A stretch of 64,000 bases of DNA from Microbacterium sp. 8M (GCF_902506375.1 NZ_LR733284.1:2096059-2160058); one strand, 5' to 3'; numbered from the stretch's first letter, positions 41,224-51,872 are shown. A program made the numbers and translations. Notes: generated from the sequence alone by a model not told the origin.

Positions 41224-42285
41224 TCAGCGCGCCCCGGCGGGCGCCTCGCCGTAAGGGGCCCGCGTCGCGATCACGGTGATCATGCGCTCCAGCGCGAAGA
41301 TCGGGTCGCGGGCGGCTCCCTTGACGTCGGCGTCCGCGCGAGCGGTGGCCTGGATGGCGAGGCCGAGCGTGCGCTCGTTCCAGCCTCTGAGGTCGCGGCG
41401 GGCACGGTCGACCTGCCAGTCCTTCATGCCGAGCCGGGCGGCGAGGGCCGCGTTCGATTCCCGGGATCCGGCGACGCGCGCCATCGACCGCAGCTTCATC
41501 GCGAACGCGGCCACCATCGGCACCGGATCCGCCCCGGATGCGAGCGCGTGCCGGAGTGCCACGAGCGCCTCCCCGAGGCGGCCGGCGATGGCGGTGTCGG
41601 CGACGACGAAGGCGGACACCTCGACGCGGCCGCCGTAGTAGCGCTCCACGAGCTCCGGGGTGACGTCGCCCTGCACGTCGGTGATGAGCTGCTGGCACGC
41701 CGCGGCGAGCTCGGTGATGTCGTCGGAGAAGGCGGAGACCAGGGCGCGCAAGGCCTGCGGAGCGACCCTCCGTCCCGCAGCGCGGAACTCGCCCGCCACG
41801 AAGTCGGCCTTCTCGTCGTCGCGCTTGATGGCCGGGCAGGCGATCTCGATCCCTCCGCCGGTGCCGGCGCGGACCGCGTCGAGCAGCTTCTTGCCGCGCA
41901 CGGTCGCCCCCGTGTGCCGCAGCACGACGGTGGCCCCCTCCTGCGGGTGCTCCAGGTAGGCGACGGCCTCGGCGAGGAACGCGTCGGTGCAGCGCTCCAC
42001 GCCGGAGATGCGCAGCAGGCGCGGCTCGCCGAACAGCGAGGGCGACGCGAGGGCCAGCAGGCTCCCCGACTCGTAGTCGTCCGCCCGCAGGTCGCTGACC
42101 TCGAGCGCCGGATCCTCGGCGCGCAGATAGGCGCGCACGCCAGCGATCGCCCGCTCGGCGCAGATCTCCTCCGGCCCGGACACGAGCACGATCGGCGCCG
42201 GCCGGGGCTCGCGCCAGGACACCTGCGGGATGTTCGTCGCCTTGCCCCCGCGTCGTGCGGCGGAGGACGAGCGCGGTGCAGGCAT
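41224..42285 (-). CDS. holA: DNA polymerase III subunit delta
   Basis: A 353-aa clamp-loader delta subunit. It has an Arg/Ser-rich basic N-terminal extension, then PIVLVSGPEEICAERAIAGVRA, SLFGEPRLLRISG, RADADVKGAARDPIFALERMI near the end. ATG 42285 has TACGCT 6 nt upstream and GGAGG directly before it. It could therefore be leaderless from its own promoter, even though it also overlaps no gene and follows comEC in the same direction after a 29-bp gap. Confidence 0.93.
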   Translation of the reverse strand: MPAPRSSSAARRGGKATNIPQVSWREPRPAPIVLVSGPEEICAERAIAGVRAYLRAEDPALEVSDLRADDYESGSLLALASPSLFGEPRLLRISGVERCTDAFLAEAVAYLEHPQEGATVVLRHTGATVRGKKLLDAVRAGTGGGIEIACPAIKRDDEKADFVAGEFRAAGRRVAPQALRALVSAFSDDITELAAACQQLITDVQGDVTPELVERYYGGRVEVSAFVVADTAIAGRLGEALVALRHALASGADPVPMVAAFAMKLRSMARVAGSRESNAALAARLGMKDWQVDRARRDLRGWNERTLGLAIQATARADADVKGAARDPIFALERMITVIATRAPYGEAPAGAR

Positions 42286-42314
42286 GCCTCCAGCGTACCG
42301 GCGGCGGCGGACGT

Positions 42315-44855
42315 TCACGGCGCTCTCGCCGTCGCCGAGGGCGCCGGTCCCGGGGTCTCGACCGTCGCGGAGGGCGCGGGTCCCGGGACCTCAGCCGGAG
42401 GAGGTCGTGCGGCCCACACCCGCAGCCCCACCTCGCCGAGCGACACCAGGATCGTCCCGCGCTGGTCGGTGCGCAGGACGGGCACGCGAAGGGCCCGCAG
42501 CATGTCCAGGGTCACCGCGCGCGGATGCCCGTAGTCGTTGCCGGCGCCGACGGAGATCAGGGCGAGCGCCGGATCCAGATCCGCGTACAGCTGCGCATCC
42601 TGGTCCGCGCTGCCGTGATGGGCGACCTTCACGACCGCGACGTGCCGCGGATGCGCGATCCGCCGCAGCATCCCCTGCGAGGCGGCGGACAGATCGGCGA
42701 GGAACAGCGACCGCGGCACTCCCCCTCCGGCGACCTCGAGGATGACGCTGGCGTCGTTGCCGGGTGGGAACACCTTCTCGTCCCGGCGAGGCCAGAGCAC
42801 CCGCCAGTCCGCTTCCCCCAGCCGGCCGGTCATGCCCGCCGACGCCCTCGTGATGTGTGCTCCCCCGCGCGCGAGCCGGTCGAGCTGATGCTGATGCGCG
42901 GCCGTGTCCACCGGCCCGTGCAACACCACATCGGCACGGCCCACGAGCACGTCGGACGCGCCGGCATGATCGTGATCGAAGTGCGTGAGCACGAGCACGT
43001 CCAGCCGGCCGATGCCGAGCTCGGCGAGACAGCGCCGCAGCGGCTCGGGCTCGGGCCCCGTGTCGATCAGCAGGGTGCGGCCCGCGCTGCGCACCACCAC
43101 GGCGTCGCCCTGGCCGACGTCGCACATCGCGATCCCCCAGTCCGACGGCCTCTGCAGGAGCGCCGCGGGGCCTGCGACGATCCCCCACCCCGCGCCGGTG
43201 CCGAGCAGCGCCGCGAGCAACCCGCCGAGGATCGCGCGCCACGGACTCCGCAGCGGTGGGCGCGGCACGATCGCCCAGAACACGGCCGCGCTGAGCACCG
43301 CCACGACGAGCGCCGTGACGATCCCCGCCGGCGCCGCGACCGTCGCGAACGGAAGCCCAGCGGTGACCACGGCCGTCTGTGCGATCCACGCGGAGGGCAG
43401 CCAGGCCGCTGCCGCGAAGAGGTCGGCGAGCGGCGGGATCGGCATGGCGAGGCAGGCGAGCAGTCCGAGCACGGTCGCGATCGGCGACGCAGGCTCCGCC
43501 AGAAGGTTCGCCACGACCGACACCAGGGACTGCTGCGCGGCGAACAGCGCGATGATCGGCCCGCAGGCGAGCTGGGCCGACAACGGCACCGCGACGGCGA
43601 GCGCGACAGGACCGGGCAGCCACCGGACGAGTCCGGCGGCCAGCGGCGGCGCGAGCACGATGAGTCCCGCCGTCGCCGCGGCGGACAGCGCGAACCCGGG
43701 CGCCGCCGCGAGGTGCGGATCCGCGAGCAGCAGCACCGTCACGGCGAGCAGCAGCACCGACAGCCCGGCGCGCGGGCGCCCGAGCAGCAGCGCCGCCATC
43801 GCGACGCCCGCCATCGCCGCCGCCCGGATCACGCTCGGCTGCGGCGTCACCAGCACCACGAAACCGGCCAGCGCGAGCGCCGCGACCAGGATGCGCAGGG
43901 CTCGGCCGCCGCTGCAGAGTGCGACGATCCCGAACGCGGCCGCCGCGACGAGTGCCAGGTTGCTGCCGCTCACCGCGGTCAGGTGCGACAGGCCGCTCGC
44001 CTTCATGGCCGTGTCGAGCTCGTCGCTCACGGCACGGACGTCCCCCACCGCGAGCCCGGGCAGCAGCTCCGATCCGGGTTCCGGGAGGCGCTGAGTACGG
44101 GCGATGAACGCCGCCCGGACGTCCCCGGCGATCGCCTCGACCGGCCCGCCACGGGACACCTGCGTCACGCTCCCCTGCGCGAACAGCACGACCGCGGCGC
44201 GCTCGCCGGCGTCGGTGCCCTTCACCTGCGCCGCGAACCGGAGCACGGTCCCCGGGCCGAGGGTTCCCGAGCGGTCGTCCGGCGGCACGCCGATCCGCAC
44301 CGGCACGGAGAGAGCTTCCGGGTGGCCCCGCGGCCCCAGGCGGATGGCGTCGGCGTCGGCCCAGAGCCGCCCATCCGCGCCGATCGAAGGCAGTGAGCGG
44401 ACCCCGACCTCGGCCGTCACCACATGGTCCGCGAGCGCTCCGGCGCGCTCCCGCGACGGCTCCGCCCACGCCGCGGACAGGGCGATGCCCGTGGCAACCG
44501 CGAGGCAGACGACCAGCAGGGGCGCGGCCCGGGCCACGGCCGCGATCCCCATGCCATCCGGCGAGCGCGAGCCGGCGGTCGGCCCGCCTGTCACGCCCCC
44601 GCGGATCCCCGGCCCGTGGACGAGACCGCGCGCGTGCACGGCGACCGCGAGAACCGCGCCGAGCACCGCCGCGGCGATCACCGCAGGGGCCGCCTGCGGT
44701 GCGAAGCAGACGACCAGCGCCACCGCCCACGCGGTGACCGCGACCGGCACCATCCGCACGTCGCGCAGCCGTCGACGCGGCGCGGGCGCAGGCAGGCCGG
44801 ATGTCTGACGGCGGCGCTCGGCCGCCACTCGGGCGTTCTGCGGGGCGGCGCTCAC
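42315..44855 (-). CDS. comEC: ComEC/Rec2 DNA-uptake channel protein
   Basis: An 846-aa polytopic membrane protein with an N-terminal OB-fold region, the competence domain (SGLSHLTAVSGSNLALV) and a C-terminal metallo-beta-lactamase domain with LTHFDHDHAGASD near residue 665 and VKVAHHGSADQD. ComEC transports single-stranded DNA across the membrane in transformation, and the MBL domain may degrade the other strand. GTG 44855 overlaps the comEA stop (GTGA). Whether this organism is transformable is unknown. Confidence 0.93.
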   Translation of the reverse strand: MSAAPQNARVAAERRRQTSGLPAPAPRRRLRDVRMVPVAVTAWAVALVVCFAPQAAPAVIAAAVLGAVLAVAVHARGLVHGPGIRGGVTGGPTAGSRSPDGMGIAAVARAAPLLVVCLAVATGIALSAAWAEPSRERAGALADHVVTAEVGVRSLPSIGADGRLWADADAIRLGPRGHPEALSVPVRIGVPPDDRSGTLGPGTVLRFAAQVKGTDAGERAAVVLFAQGSVTQVSRGGPVEAIAGDVRAAFIARTQRLPEPGSELLPGLAVGDVRAVSDELDTAMKASGLSHLTAVSGSNLALVAAAAFGIVALCSGGRALRILVAALALAGFVVLVTPQPSVIRAAAMAGVAMAALLLGRPRAGLSVLLLAVTVLLLADPHLAAAPGFALSAAATAGLIVLAPPLAAGLVRWLPGPVALAVAVPLSAQLACGPIIALFAAQQSLVSVVANLLAEPASPIATVLGLLACLAMPIPPLADLFAAAAWLPSAWIAQTAVVTAGLPFATVAAPAGIVTALVVAVLSAAVFWAIVPRPPLRSPWRAILGGLLAALLGTGAGWGIVAGPAALLQRPSDWGIAMCDVGQGDAVVVRSAGRTLLIDTGPEPEPLRRCLAELGIGRLDVLVLTHFDHDHAGASDVLVGRADVVLHGPVDTAAHQHQLDRLARGGAHITRASAGMTGRLGEADWRVLWPRRDEKVFPPGNDASVILEVAGGGVPRSLFLADLSAASQGMLRRIAHPRHVAVVKVAHHGSADQDAQLYADLDPALALISVGAGNDYGHPRAVTLDMLRALRVPVLRTDQRGTILVSLGEVGLRVWAARPPPAEVPGPAPSATVETPGPAPSATARAP

Positions 44856-45499
44856 ACCCGCACCTTGTCGCGGATCCCGGCCAGCATCTTCTCCCCGATC
44901 CCGGATACCCCGAGCAGATCGTCGACGCTGGTGAAGCGTCCGTTCGTCGTACGCCACTCGATGATGCGCTGCGCGAGCGCCGGACCGACCCGCGGCAGCT
45001 CCTCGAGCGTCGCTGCGTCGGCTGTGTTCAGGTCGATGAGCGCCTCAGCCGTGCCCCCGGTAGCCGTTCCCGCCCCTCCTCCGGGCTCCGCACCGGCTGC
45101 CGGGGCAGCGCCGGCGGCGGGCACGGCGATCTGCTCGCCGTCCGTGACGGCTCGCGCGAGGTTCACCGCGGTCAGATCGGCCGACGGCAAGGTGCCTCCC
45201 GCGGCCGCCAGCGCCTCGGCGACCCGCGCGCCGTCGTCGAGCACGTACAACCCGGGCTTGGCGACCTCACCGAGCACGTGCACGTAGACGCTCCCCGCCG
45301 AGATCCGGGACGCGCCGGCGCTCGGCTCCGGGCTCACGGGGATCTCCGCCGTGCCCGTGGAACGGGTCAGCAGCCCGATGCCCACCGTCACCGACACGGC
45401 GGCCAGCGCCACCACCACCGCGGCGCCCAGCCCGAGGCGCAGCCGCCGCGGTGGGCGCGCCACCGGCGCCGGGCTCTCGGACTCCACCTGCTCGCTCAC
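44852..45499 (-). CDS. comEA: ComEA-type DNA-binding competence protein
   Basis: A 215-aa membrane-anchored protein with one helix at about residues 22-44, an SLBB domain (VYVHVLGEVAKPGLYVLDDG), a Gly/Ala/Pro linker, and a C-terminal double helix-hairpin-helix (LIDLNTADAATLEELPRVGP) that binds DNA. The GTG start has TAACGT 6 nt upstream, so the comEA-comEC message is probably leaderless. Confidence 0.93.
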   Translation of the reverse strand: MSEQVESESPAPVARPPRRLRLGLGAAVVVALAAVSVTVGIGLLTRSTGTAEIPVSPEPSAGASRISAGSVYVHVLGEVAKPGLYVLDDGARVAEALAAAGGTLPSADLTAVNLARAVTDGEQIAVPAAGAAPAAGAEPGGGAGTATGGTAEALIDLNTADAATLEELPRVGPALAQRIIEWRTTNGRFTSVDDLLGVSGIGEKMLAGIRDKVRV

Positions 45500-45693
45500 A
45501 CGCCGACGTTAGGCGGCGCAGACAGCCGGATCCGGGCCTCCCCCGGAACCCGTGCGCAACGTCCTGCGCCGGATCGGTGTGGAGGCCGACCCCCTGCATG
45601 ATGACCGCACGCACCGTACGCCCTGCGCCCGCGCAGGACGACCCGCTGCACCGGATAGCCTGATCTCGATCCCCACTCCCGACCGGAGCGACC

Positions 45694-46296
45694 ATGCGCC
45701 TGAACGACTTCCTCCCGCCCGACACCGCCGCCACCCGCGGCGCCCGTGAACTGGTCGCTCAGTTCCACTCCCCGGCGCTGGCCCACCACGTGCAGCGCAG
45801 CTGGCTGTGGGCCGAAGCCTTCGCGCTGATCGAGGGCCGCTCCGGCATCGACCACGAACTCCTTTACACGGCCGCGCTCCTGCACGACATCGGGCTCGCT
45901 CCCGAGTACGACAACCACGTGCTCGGATACGAGGAGGCCGGCGGCTTCGTCGGCGAGGCGCTGGCCGCGGGCGCCGGCTGGCCGGCCGAGCGTCGGCGGC
46001 GCGTCAACGAGGTCATCGTGCGTCACAACTGGCCGTCCGTGGATCCGGCGCTGGACGTCGAGGGCTATCTGCTGGAGATCGCGACCGGACTCGACATCTC
46101 GGGGCGGCGCGACGAGGAGATCCCCCTCGCCTTCCGCCAGGAGGTGCTCACCGCTTTCCCTCGCCTCGATCTGGCTGACGAGTTCGGCACCTGCGTGCAG
46201 GCGCAGTCCGAGCGCAAGCCGCACAGCCACGCCCGACGCCTCGTCGACGGCGGGCTGATCGGCAAGCTCGCGGCCAACCCCCTCGAGCGGCTCTGA
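45694..46296 (+). CDS. HD-domain phosphohydrolase-like protein
   Basis: A 200-aa HD-superfamily protein with H at SPALAHHVQRSW, the HD pair in AALLHDIGLAPEY near residue 64, and VNEVIVRHNW, which together could form a metal site. It is closest in feel to the cyanamide hydratase-like HD proteins; its substrate is unknown. CGGAG precedes ATG 45694. A TAGCCT -10-like box is at 45650-45655, give or take a few bases. The 194-bp gap to comEA holds nothing else I could recognise. Confidence 0.82.
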   Translation: MRLNDFLPPDTAATRGARELVAQFHSPALAHHVQRSWLWAEAFALIEGRSGIDHELLYTAALLHDIGLAPEYDNHVLGYEEAGGFVGEALAAGAGWPAERRRRVNEVIVRHNWPSVDPALDVEGYLLEIATGLDISGRRDEEIPLAFRQEVLTAFPRLDLADEFGTCVQAQSERKPHSHARRLVDGGLIGKLAANPLERL

Positions 46297-46330
46297 CCGG
46301 ATCCGAGGCCCTGCGACGTCGCCCGGTCAG
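46293..46330. terminator. bidirectional terminator with both stop codons in its arms
   Basis: CTGACCGG / CCGGTCAG form an 8-bp stem with a 22-nt loop. The HD-gene TGA and the SGNH-gene TGA lie in opposite arms. Confidence 0.6.
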
Positions 46331-48105
46331 CGCCCCAGCGCGGCGCGCAGCGCGTCGGCGTAGTGCGGCCCGATCCTGTCGTGGCCCGCGGGCGTCAGGT
46401 GCACGTTGTCCGCCTGGGGCGCGGCGTAGTCGCTGACCCACCCGGCGACCGAGATGGCGTGGACGCCGAGCCGCCGCGCCCGCTCGGTCACCGCGGCGTC
46501 CATCGCACGCCGGGCCGCGTGGGCGGCATCGTTGCGGCTCATCACACCGTCCACGACGATCGCCGCGTGCGGATAGATCGTGCGCAGCGCCCCGATCAAC
46601 TGCTCCTCGGCGGCTGCGACCTCGACGGTGGCGCGCTGCTGCGCGGCGTCGTTGCCGCCGAGCGTGACGATCACGACTCCAGGATCCCCGTCCGGCAGCA
46701 GGAGACGGTTGCTCGCGACGCTCTCCGCGAATCCGGCTCCGAGCCCGCGGATGGGAGCCAGGTACCCGGATCCGCCGAATCCGAGCTTCACGATGTTCGG
46801 GAAGCCCGCGCCGCGCGCCCCCTGCTCGATCCACGAATCGCCGTCGCACTGCGAATCGCACAGGAGCACGGCCGTGGACGCGTCGACCGGGGTCTGCGGA
46901 ACCGCGAGCAGGCGTCCCTCGCGCAGCACCGTCTGCGCCTTCTGCCAGTCCTGATGCGCGCCGCGGTCGTCGGTCCACGAGTCCTTGACCGGCCACCCGA
47001 ACCGCCCCGGATCCGCCGCCCACACGGCGAAATTGCCGGCATCCATCCGGAACACCCCGGCTCCCTCGTGCCAGAGCAGCACCCCGCCGGCGAAGCTCTG
47101 ATAGCGGCCGCCGGGCACGTCGACCTTCTCCCCCGCGGGCAGGCCGAGCTCGCCCTCGGGGCCGCCGAGCTCCTCGTAGCGGGTCTGGATGTCGCCCGAC
47201 GAGGTCGCGCGGATCGCGCCGTCGCTGTCGGACCGGTAGAGCACGCCGCCCTGGAACGGCTGCATCGAGCCGCCCGCCACCCGGGACGCCTCGGCCGTCG
47301 GCAGGCCGAGCGCGCCGCCCACCCCGCCGCGCTCACGATAGGCGGTGAGGAACGGCGACTGCACCGAGACCGCCCCCGTGCCGCCGGACCACCACACCTC
47401 GCCGCCGTCGAACGCCTGCACCAGACGATCGCCGACGGCGCGCTGGGTGGACTTCGGATAGCCGAGGGGGCCGAACGCCCCACCGGTGCGGCGGTGCGCG
47501 GACGCGATGTCCGAGATCGTGGGCACGGCCTTCCCGTCCCGCAGGTAGACGACGCCGTTCACGAACTCCTGCACCCGCGTGCCCCGCCGGTCGGCGTGCT
47601 CCGCGGTCTTCGGGAAGCCGAGCCCCCCGCGTTCCTGGGAGTACCGCAGCCACGACTGCCAGAAGGGGCCGCGCACGAGCGCGGTCCCACCGCCGTCCGA
47701 GAAGATCCCGGCCCGCTGGAACGCCTGCCAGGGCCGGTCGGCGGATCCGCTCTCCTCCGCGATCGGCAGCCCCAGCGCCGCGACTCCGCCCCGCTCGCGG
47801 AACGCCTCGCCCACCGCGTCGTCGCGCACGATGTGCGCCGAGCCGCTGTCGCCGGCGTAGATCGAGCCGCGACGGTAGTCCTGCACGCAGACGCCGCCCG
47901 CGCAGGCCTCCGGGTTCCATGCAGCGCCCAGCTCGTCGCTGTGCCGATGCCACAGCGCGCCGATCGCGCTGGTCTCGCTGATCGGCCGCGGCAGCTGCCA
48001 CGCGAGCAGCACGCCGGCGCCGGCCAGCGCCGCGACCACCGCGACCGTGCCGAGCAGGCGCCTCATCACCCTGAGGGCGCGCGCTCCTTTCCCCCCGGAG
48101 CGCAC
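46327..48105 (-). CDS. exported LGFP-repeat protein with C-terminal SGNH hydrolase
   Basis: A 592-aa protein. The N-terminal signal or anchor is VMRRLLGTVAVVAALAGAG. At least five LGFP repeats follow between about residues 60 and 370 (AALGLPIAEE, LGFPKTAEH, PLGYPKSTQ, ALGLPTAEAS, ELGLPAGEK); such repeats are thought to bind the cell wall. The C-terminal SGNH/GDSL-like domain has LLCDSQCDGDS, VTLGGNDAAQ and DNVHLTPAGHDRI. A wall-located esterase is likely. GTG 48105 lacks a ribosome site; ATG 48066 is an alternative start. Confidence 0.82.
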   Translation of the reverse strand: MRSGGKGARALRVMRRLLGTVAVVAALAGAGVLLAWQLPRPISETSAIGALWHRHSDELGAAWNPEACAGGVCVQDYRRGSIYAGDSGSAHIVRDDAVGEAFRERGGVAALGLPIAEESGSADRPWQAFQRAGIFSDGGGTALVRGPFWQSWLRYSQERGGLGFPKTAEHADRRGTRVQEFVNGVVYLRDGKAVPTISDIASAHRRTGGAFGPLGYPKSTQRAVGDRLVQAFDGGEVWWSGGTGAVSVQSPFLTAYRERGGVGGALGLPTAEASRVAGGSMQPFQGGVLYRSDSDGAIRATSSGDIQTRYEELGGPEGELGLPAGEKVDVPGGRYQSFAGGVLLWHEGAGVFRMDAGNFAVWAADPGRFGWPVKDSWTDDRGAHQDWQKAQTVLREGRLLAVPQTPVDASTAVLLCDSQCDGDSWIEQGARGAGFPNIVKLGFGGSGYLAPIRGLGAGFAESVASNRLLLPDGDPGVVIVTLGGNDAAQQRATVEVAAAEEQLIGALRTIYPHAAIVVDGVMSRNDAAHAARRAMDAAVTERARRLGVHAISVAGWVSDYAAPQADNVHLTPAGHDRIGPHYADALRAALGR

Positions 48106-48109
48106 GGAC

Positions 48110-50701
48110 TCAGCCCTTGACGGCGAAGTTGACGATCTTCGGAGCGCGCACGATCACCCGCACGATCTCTTTGCCGTCCAGCGCACGCTGCACCTTCTCG
48201 TCGGCACGGGCGAGCGCCTCCAGGTCGGCCTCGCCGATCTTGGCGGGGACCTCGAGGGTGGCGCGCACCTTGCCGTTCACCTGCACGGCGCAGGTGGCGG
48301 TGTCCTCGACCAGCAGCAGCGGATCCGCCTGACGCCAGGTGACGAGGCCGACGGACGGCTCATGCCCGAGCACCTCCCACATCTCCTCGGCCGTGTGCGG
48401 TGCGACGAGATCCAGCATCACCGCGACGGTCTCGGCGGCCTCGCGCACGGCGGGGTCGGAAGCGCCGGATCCAGAGTCGATCGTCTTGCGGATCGCGTTC
48501 ACCAGCTCCATCAGGCGCGCCACCAGCACGTTGAACTTCGTCTGCTCGACCAGCGCCGGCGCGTCGGCCAGCAGGTGGTGCGTGACCCGGCGCAGGGCCG
48601 CGTCGCCGCCGTCGAAGACCACGTCGACCGGGCTCGCCACGTCGTGCGCGACGCGCAGCGCGCGGGCGAGGAACTTCTGCGCACCGGTGGTGGAGACGTC
48701 CTTCCAGTCCTTGTCGTCCTCCACCGGGCCGGCGAACGCCAGGGCGACGCGCAGCGCGTCGGCGCCGTAGGCGTCCAGCTCCTCCTGGAACAGCACCAGG
48801 TTGCCCTTGCTCTTGGACATCTTGGCGCCGTCGAGGATCACCATGCCCTGGTTGATCAGGCTGGAGAACGGCTCGGTGAAGTCGATCAGGCCCATGTCGA
48901 ACAGCACCTTGGTGATGAACCGCGCATACAGCAGGTGCAGGATCGCGTGCTCGACGCCGCCGATGTACGAATCGATCGGCGCCCAGCGCCGCGCCTCGGC
49001 GACGTCGAAGGCGACGCTGTCGCTGTCGGGCGACAGGAAGCGCAGGAAGTACCACGAGCTGTCCACGAACGTGTCCATCGTGTCGGGGTCGCGCAGAGCC
49101 GGCTCGCCCGTGGCGGGGTCGACCGTGCGCACCCACGACTCGGCCGCACCCAGCGGGCTGGTCCCCTTCGGGGACAGGTCCAGGCCCTCGACGCTGGGCA
49201 GGCGCACCGGCAGCTGGTCCTCCGGCACCGGCACGATCTCGCCGTCCTGCGTGTGCAGCATCGGGATCGGCGTGCCCCAGAAGCGCTGCCGGGAGATCAG
49301 CCAGTCGCGCAGGCGGTAGTTCTTCGCCGCACGGCCCTTGCCGGCCGCCTCCAGCTGCTCGATCGCGCGCGCGATCGCGTTGCGCTTGGACAGCCCGTTC
49401 AGCTCGCCCGAGTTGATCATGCGGCCGTCACCGGTCAGGGCGATGCCGGTCTTCGCCGGGTGCTGGTCGTCCAGCGACTCCGCGGGCTCGATCGGCACGC
49501 CGTCCTCGTCCACCTCGATCACGGGCAGGGCGCCGGTGATCGGAGCGGTCGTGTCCACGACCACCTTCACCGGCAGGTCGAAGGCGCGCGCGAAGTCCAG
49601 GTCGCGCTGATCGTGCGCGGGCACGGCCATGACCGCGCCGTGGCCGTAGTCGGCCAGCACGTAGTCGGCGGCCCAGATCGGCAGGCGCTCGCCGTTGACG
49701 GGGTTGATCGCGTACCGGTCCAGGAACACGCCGGTCTTCGGGCGATCGGCCGACTGGCGGTCGATCTCGCTCGTCTTCTGCACCTGGGTCAGGTACTCCG
49801 CGAACCGCCTGCGGACGTCCTCGCTCGCCCCCGCGGCCAGCTCGGCCGCCAGGTCGGAGTCCGGCGCCACGACCATGAAGGTCGCGCCGTGCAGCGTGTC
49901 CGGACGCGTCGAGAACACCGTGACGACGCCCTCGCGGCCCTCGATCTCGAAGTCGACGTCGGCGCCGACAGAGCGGCCGATCCAGTTGCGCTGCATCTGC
50001 AGCACCTTGTGCGGCCAGAACCCCTCGAGCTGGTTCAGATCGTCCAGCAGCCGGTCGGCGTAGTCGGTGATCCGGAAGTACCACTGCGTCAGGTTCTTCT
50101 TCACGACCTCGGCGCCGCAGCGCTCGCAGCGGCCGTCGACGACCTGCTCGTTCGCCAGCACGGTCTGGTCGTTCGGGCACCAGTTCACCGGGCTCTTCTT
50201 GCGATAGGCCAGCCCACGCTCGTAGAGCTTCAGGAACAGCCACTGGTTCCAGCGGTAGTACTCCTCATCGGAGGTGTGCAGCTCGCGGCTCCAGTCGAAT
50301 GACACCCCGTAGGTCTTGAAGCTCGCCTTCTGCTGAGCGATGTTCTGGTAGGTCCACTCCCGCGGATCCGCCCCGCGGCGGATCGCGGCGTTCTCCGCGG
50401 GCAGGCCGAACGAGTCCCAGCCGATCGGGTTCAGCACGTTGTGCCCCCGGTGCCGCCAGAAGCGCGCGACGATGTCCGAGTACAGGTAGTTCTCGGCGTG
50501 CCCCATGTGCAGGTCGCCCGAGGGATACGGGAACATCGCCAGCACGTACTTGCGCGGCCGCACATCCTCGCTGCCGCCGGCCTTGAACGTCTCGTTCTCC
50601 GCCCAGTAGGCCTGCCACTTGTCCTGGAGCAGCTCGTGCACCGACGGCGAGTCCTCATTCGACGGGGTGTGGGACGGGTTCTCAGACAACGCGACGACCA
50701 T
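48110..50701 (-). CDS. leuS: leucyl-tRNA synthetase
   Basis: Charges tRNA-Leu. At 863 aa it has [16 protein letters not shown] (HIGH motif, H65-H68), a CP1 editing domain from about residue 230, the KMSKSKGN signature near residue 630, and the anticodon-binding C terminus. [23 protein letters not shown] is the zinc-like insertion (first residues NWCPND). No T-box or Leu leader was found upstream. It sets the charged-tRNA level that the leuA and leuC leaders would sense. Confidence 0.97.
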   Translation of the reverse strand: MVVALSENPSHTPSNEDSPSVHELLQDKWQAYWAENETFKAGGSEDVRPRKYVLAMFPYPSGDLHMGHAENYLYSDIVARFWRHRGHNVLNPIGWDSFGLPAENAAIRRGADPREWTYQNIAQQKASFKTYGVSFDWSRELHTSDEEYYRWNQWLFLKLYERGLAYRKKSPVNWCPNDQTVLANEQVVDGRCERCGAEVVKKNLTQWYFRITDYADRLLDDLNQLEGFWPHKVLQMQRNWIGRSVGADVDFEIEGREGVVTVFSTRPDTLHGATFMVVAPDSDLAAELAAGASEDVRRRFAEYLTQVQKTSEIDRQSADRPKTGVFLDRYAINPVNGERLPIWAADYVLADYGHGAVMAVPAHDQRDLDFARAFDLPVKVVVDTTAPITGALPVIEVDEDGVPIEPAESLDDQHPAKTGIALTGDGRMINSGELNGLSKRNAIARAIEQLEAAGKGRAAKNYRLRDWLISRQRFWGTPIPMLHTQDGEIVPVPEDQLPVRLPSVEGLDLSPKGTSPLGAAESWVRTVDPATGEPALRDPDTMDTFVDSSWYFLRFLSPDSDSVAFDVAEARRWAPIDSYIGGVEHAILHLLYARFITKVLFDMGLIDFTEPFSSLINQGMVILDGAKMSKSKGNLVLFQEELDAYGADALRVALAFAGPVEDDKDWKDVSTTGAQKFLARALRVAHDVASPVDVVFDGGDAALRRVTHHLLADAPALVEQTKFNVLVARLMELVNAIRKTIDSGSGASDPAVREAAETVAVMLDLVAPHTAEEMWEVLGHEPSVGLVTWRQADPLLLVEDTATCAVQVNGKVRATLEVPAKIGEADLEALARADEKVQRALDGKEIVRVIVRAPKIVNFAVKG

Positions 50702-50747
50702 TCTCTGCAGCAGGGGGAGAAGAACGCCCGGAAACAGGGCAACCTAC

Positions 50748-50753
50748 AGATTA
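50748..50753 (-). promoter_or_regulatory. -10 box of leuS
   Basis: TAATCT on the minus strand, about 47 nt before the leuS ATG, leaves a short leader without room for a T-box. No good -35 match. Confidence 0.5.
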
Positions 50754-50825
50754 TCCCAGGCCGTGGCGCATCCCGGGTCGGGCCGGGGTGAGCATCCGGG
50801 CCGGACATGGGAGACTGGAGTCCCT

Positions 50826-51872
50826 ATGCCTTCCTCCTCGTCCGCGCCCGTGCGGATCCACTGGTTCGCCCGCCTGGAGCATCGCTTCCACTCCTGGCGC
50901 GAACGACGTGCCCGCCGGCGCGGCCGCAGCGCGACGGTCGTGCCGTTCCCCGGCTACGGCGGCCCCGGGTGGATCCGGGTCGTCGGACGGGTCCTGATCC
51001 TGCCCAAGAGCCGCCGCGGCGGCAAGGACGCGAGCGTGCGCGGCTGGCGCAGCTTCGTCGGGATCCCGGTGAGCTTCGCGACGGTGACGATCACCGTCGC
51101 CGGGCGCACGCACGAGGTCGCGGCCGACCGCGGCGGCGTCATCGACTGCCGCATCGAGGCCGAGCTCGACGCCGGGTGGCAGCAGGTGACGATGACCGTC
51201 GAGGGCCAGGAGCCCACCCCCGCCCGCGTGTTCGTCGTGGCGGAGGACGTGCGCTTCGGCGTGGTCTCCGACGTCGACGACACCGTCATGGTGACCGCAC
51301 TGCCGCGCCCGCTGATCGCCGCGTGGAACTCGTTCGTCGTCGACGAGCACGCCCGCACCCCGGTGCCCGGCATGGCGGTGCTGCTGGAGCGGCTCATGCG
51401 GGACAACCCGGGCTCCCCCATGATCTACCTCTCCACGGGCGCCTGGAACGTGGCGCCGACGCTGAACCGGTTCCTCTCCCGGCATCTGTTCCCCGCCGGG
51501 TCCATGCTGCTCACCGACTGGGGGCCCACCCACGAGCGCTGGTTCCGCAGCGGTCGCGAGCACAAGCTGCAGAACCTCGAGCGTCTCGCCGAGGAGTTCC
51601 CGAATGTGCGCTGGCTCCTCATCGGCGACGACGGCCAGCATGACGAGGCGATCTACGGGCAGTTCCTCATCGAGCACCCGGACAACGTCGCCGCAGTCGC
51701 GATCCGTCGCCTGCTCCCCGCTGAGGGCGTGCTCGCCGGCCGCCGCGCCGCCGCCCGCGCCGACGGCGAGCAGCCCGAGGCCGATGACCTCGCCCCCTGG
51801 GTGAGCGCCGAGGACGGCGCCGGCATCCTCGACGAGCTCATCGAGGTCGGCGTCGTCCGCGCCGAGCCATGA
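50826..51872 (+). CDS. App1-family phosphatidate phosphatase-like protein (DUF2183)
   Basis: A 348-aa protein. After a basic N terminus comes a beta-sandwich-like region (residues about 45-140), then a HAD-like catalytic domain with GVVSDVDDTVMVT (DxDxT) near residue 153, IYLSTGAWN, and LLIGDDGQHDEAIY. Yeast App1 is a Mg-dependent phosphatidate phosphatase; bacterial substrates are unproven. GGAG lies 5 nt before ATG 50826. It overlaps the next gene (ATGA). Confidence 0.85.
   Translation: MPSSSSAPVRIHWFARLEHRFHSWRERRARRRGRSATVVPFPGYGGPGWIRVVGRVLILPKSRRGGKDASVRGWRSFVGIPVSFATVTITVAGRTHEVAADRGGVIDCRIEAELDAGWQQVTMTVEGQEPTPARVFVVAEDVRFGVVSDVDDTVMVTALPRPLIAAWNSFVVDEHARTPVPGMAVLLERLMRDNPGSPMIYLSTGAWNVAPTLNRFLSRHLFPAGSMLLTDWGPTHERWFRSGREHKLQNLERLAEEFPNVRWLLIGDDGQHDEAIYGQFLIEHPDNVAAVAIRRLLPAEGVLAGRRAAARADGEQPEADDLAPWVSAEDGAGILDELIEVGVVRAEP

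Noticed and set aside
50702..50760. A T-box or Leu leader for leuS
   Set aside because: The leader from the TAATCT box to the ATG is under 50 nt and has no specifier stem, T-box sequence or Leu-codon ORF.
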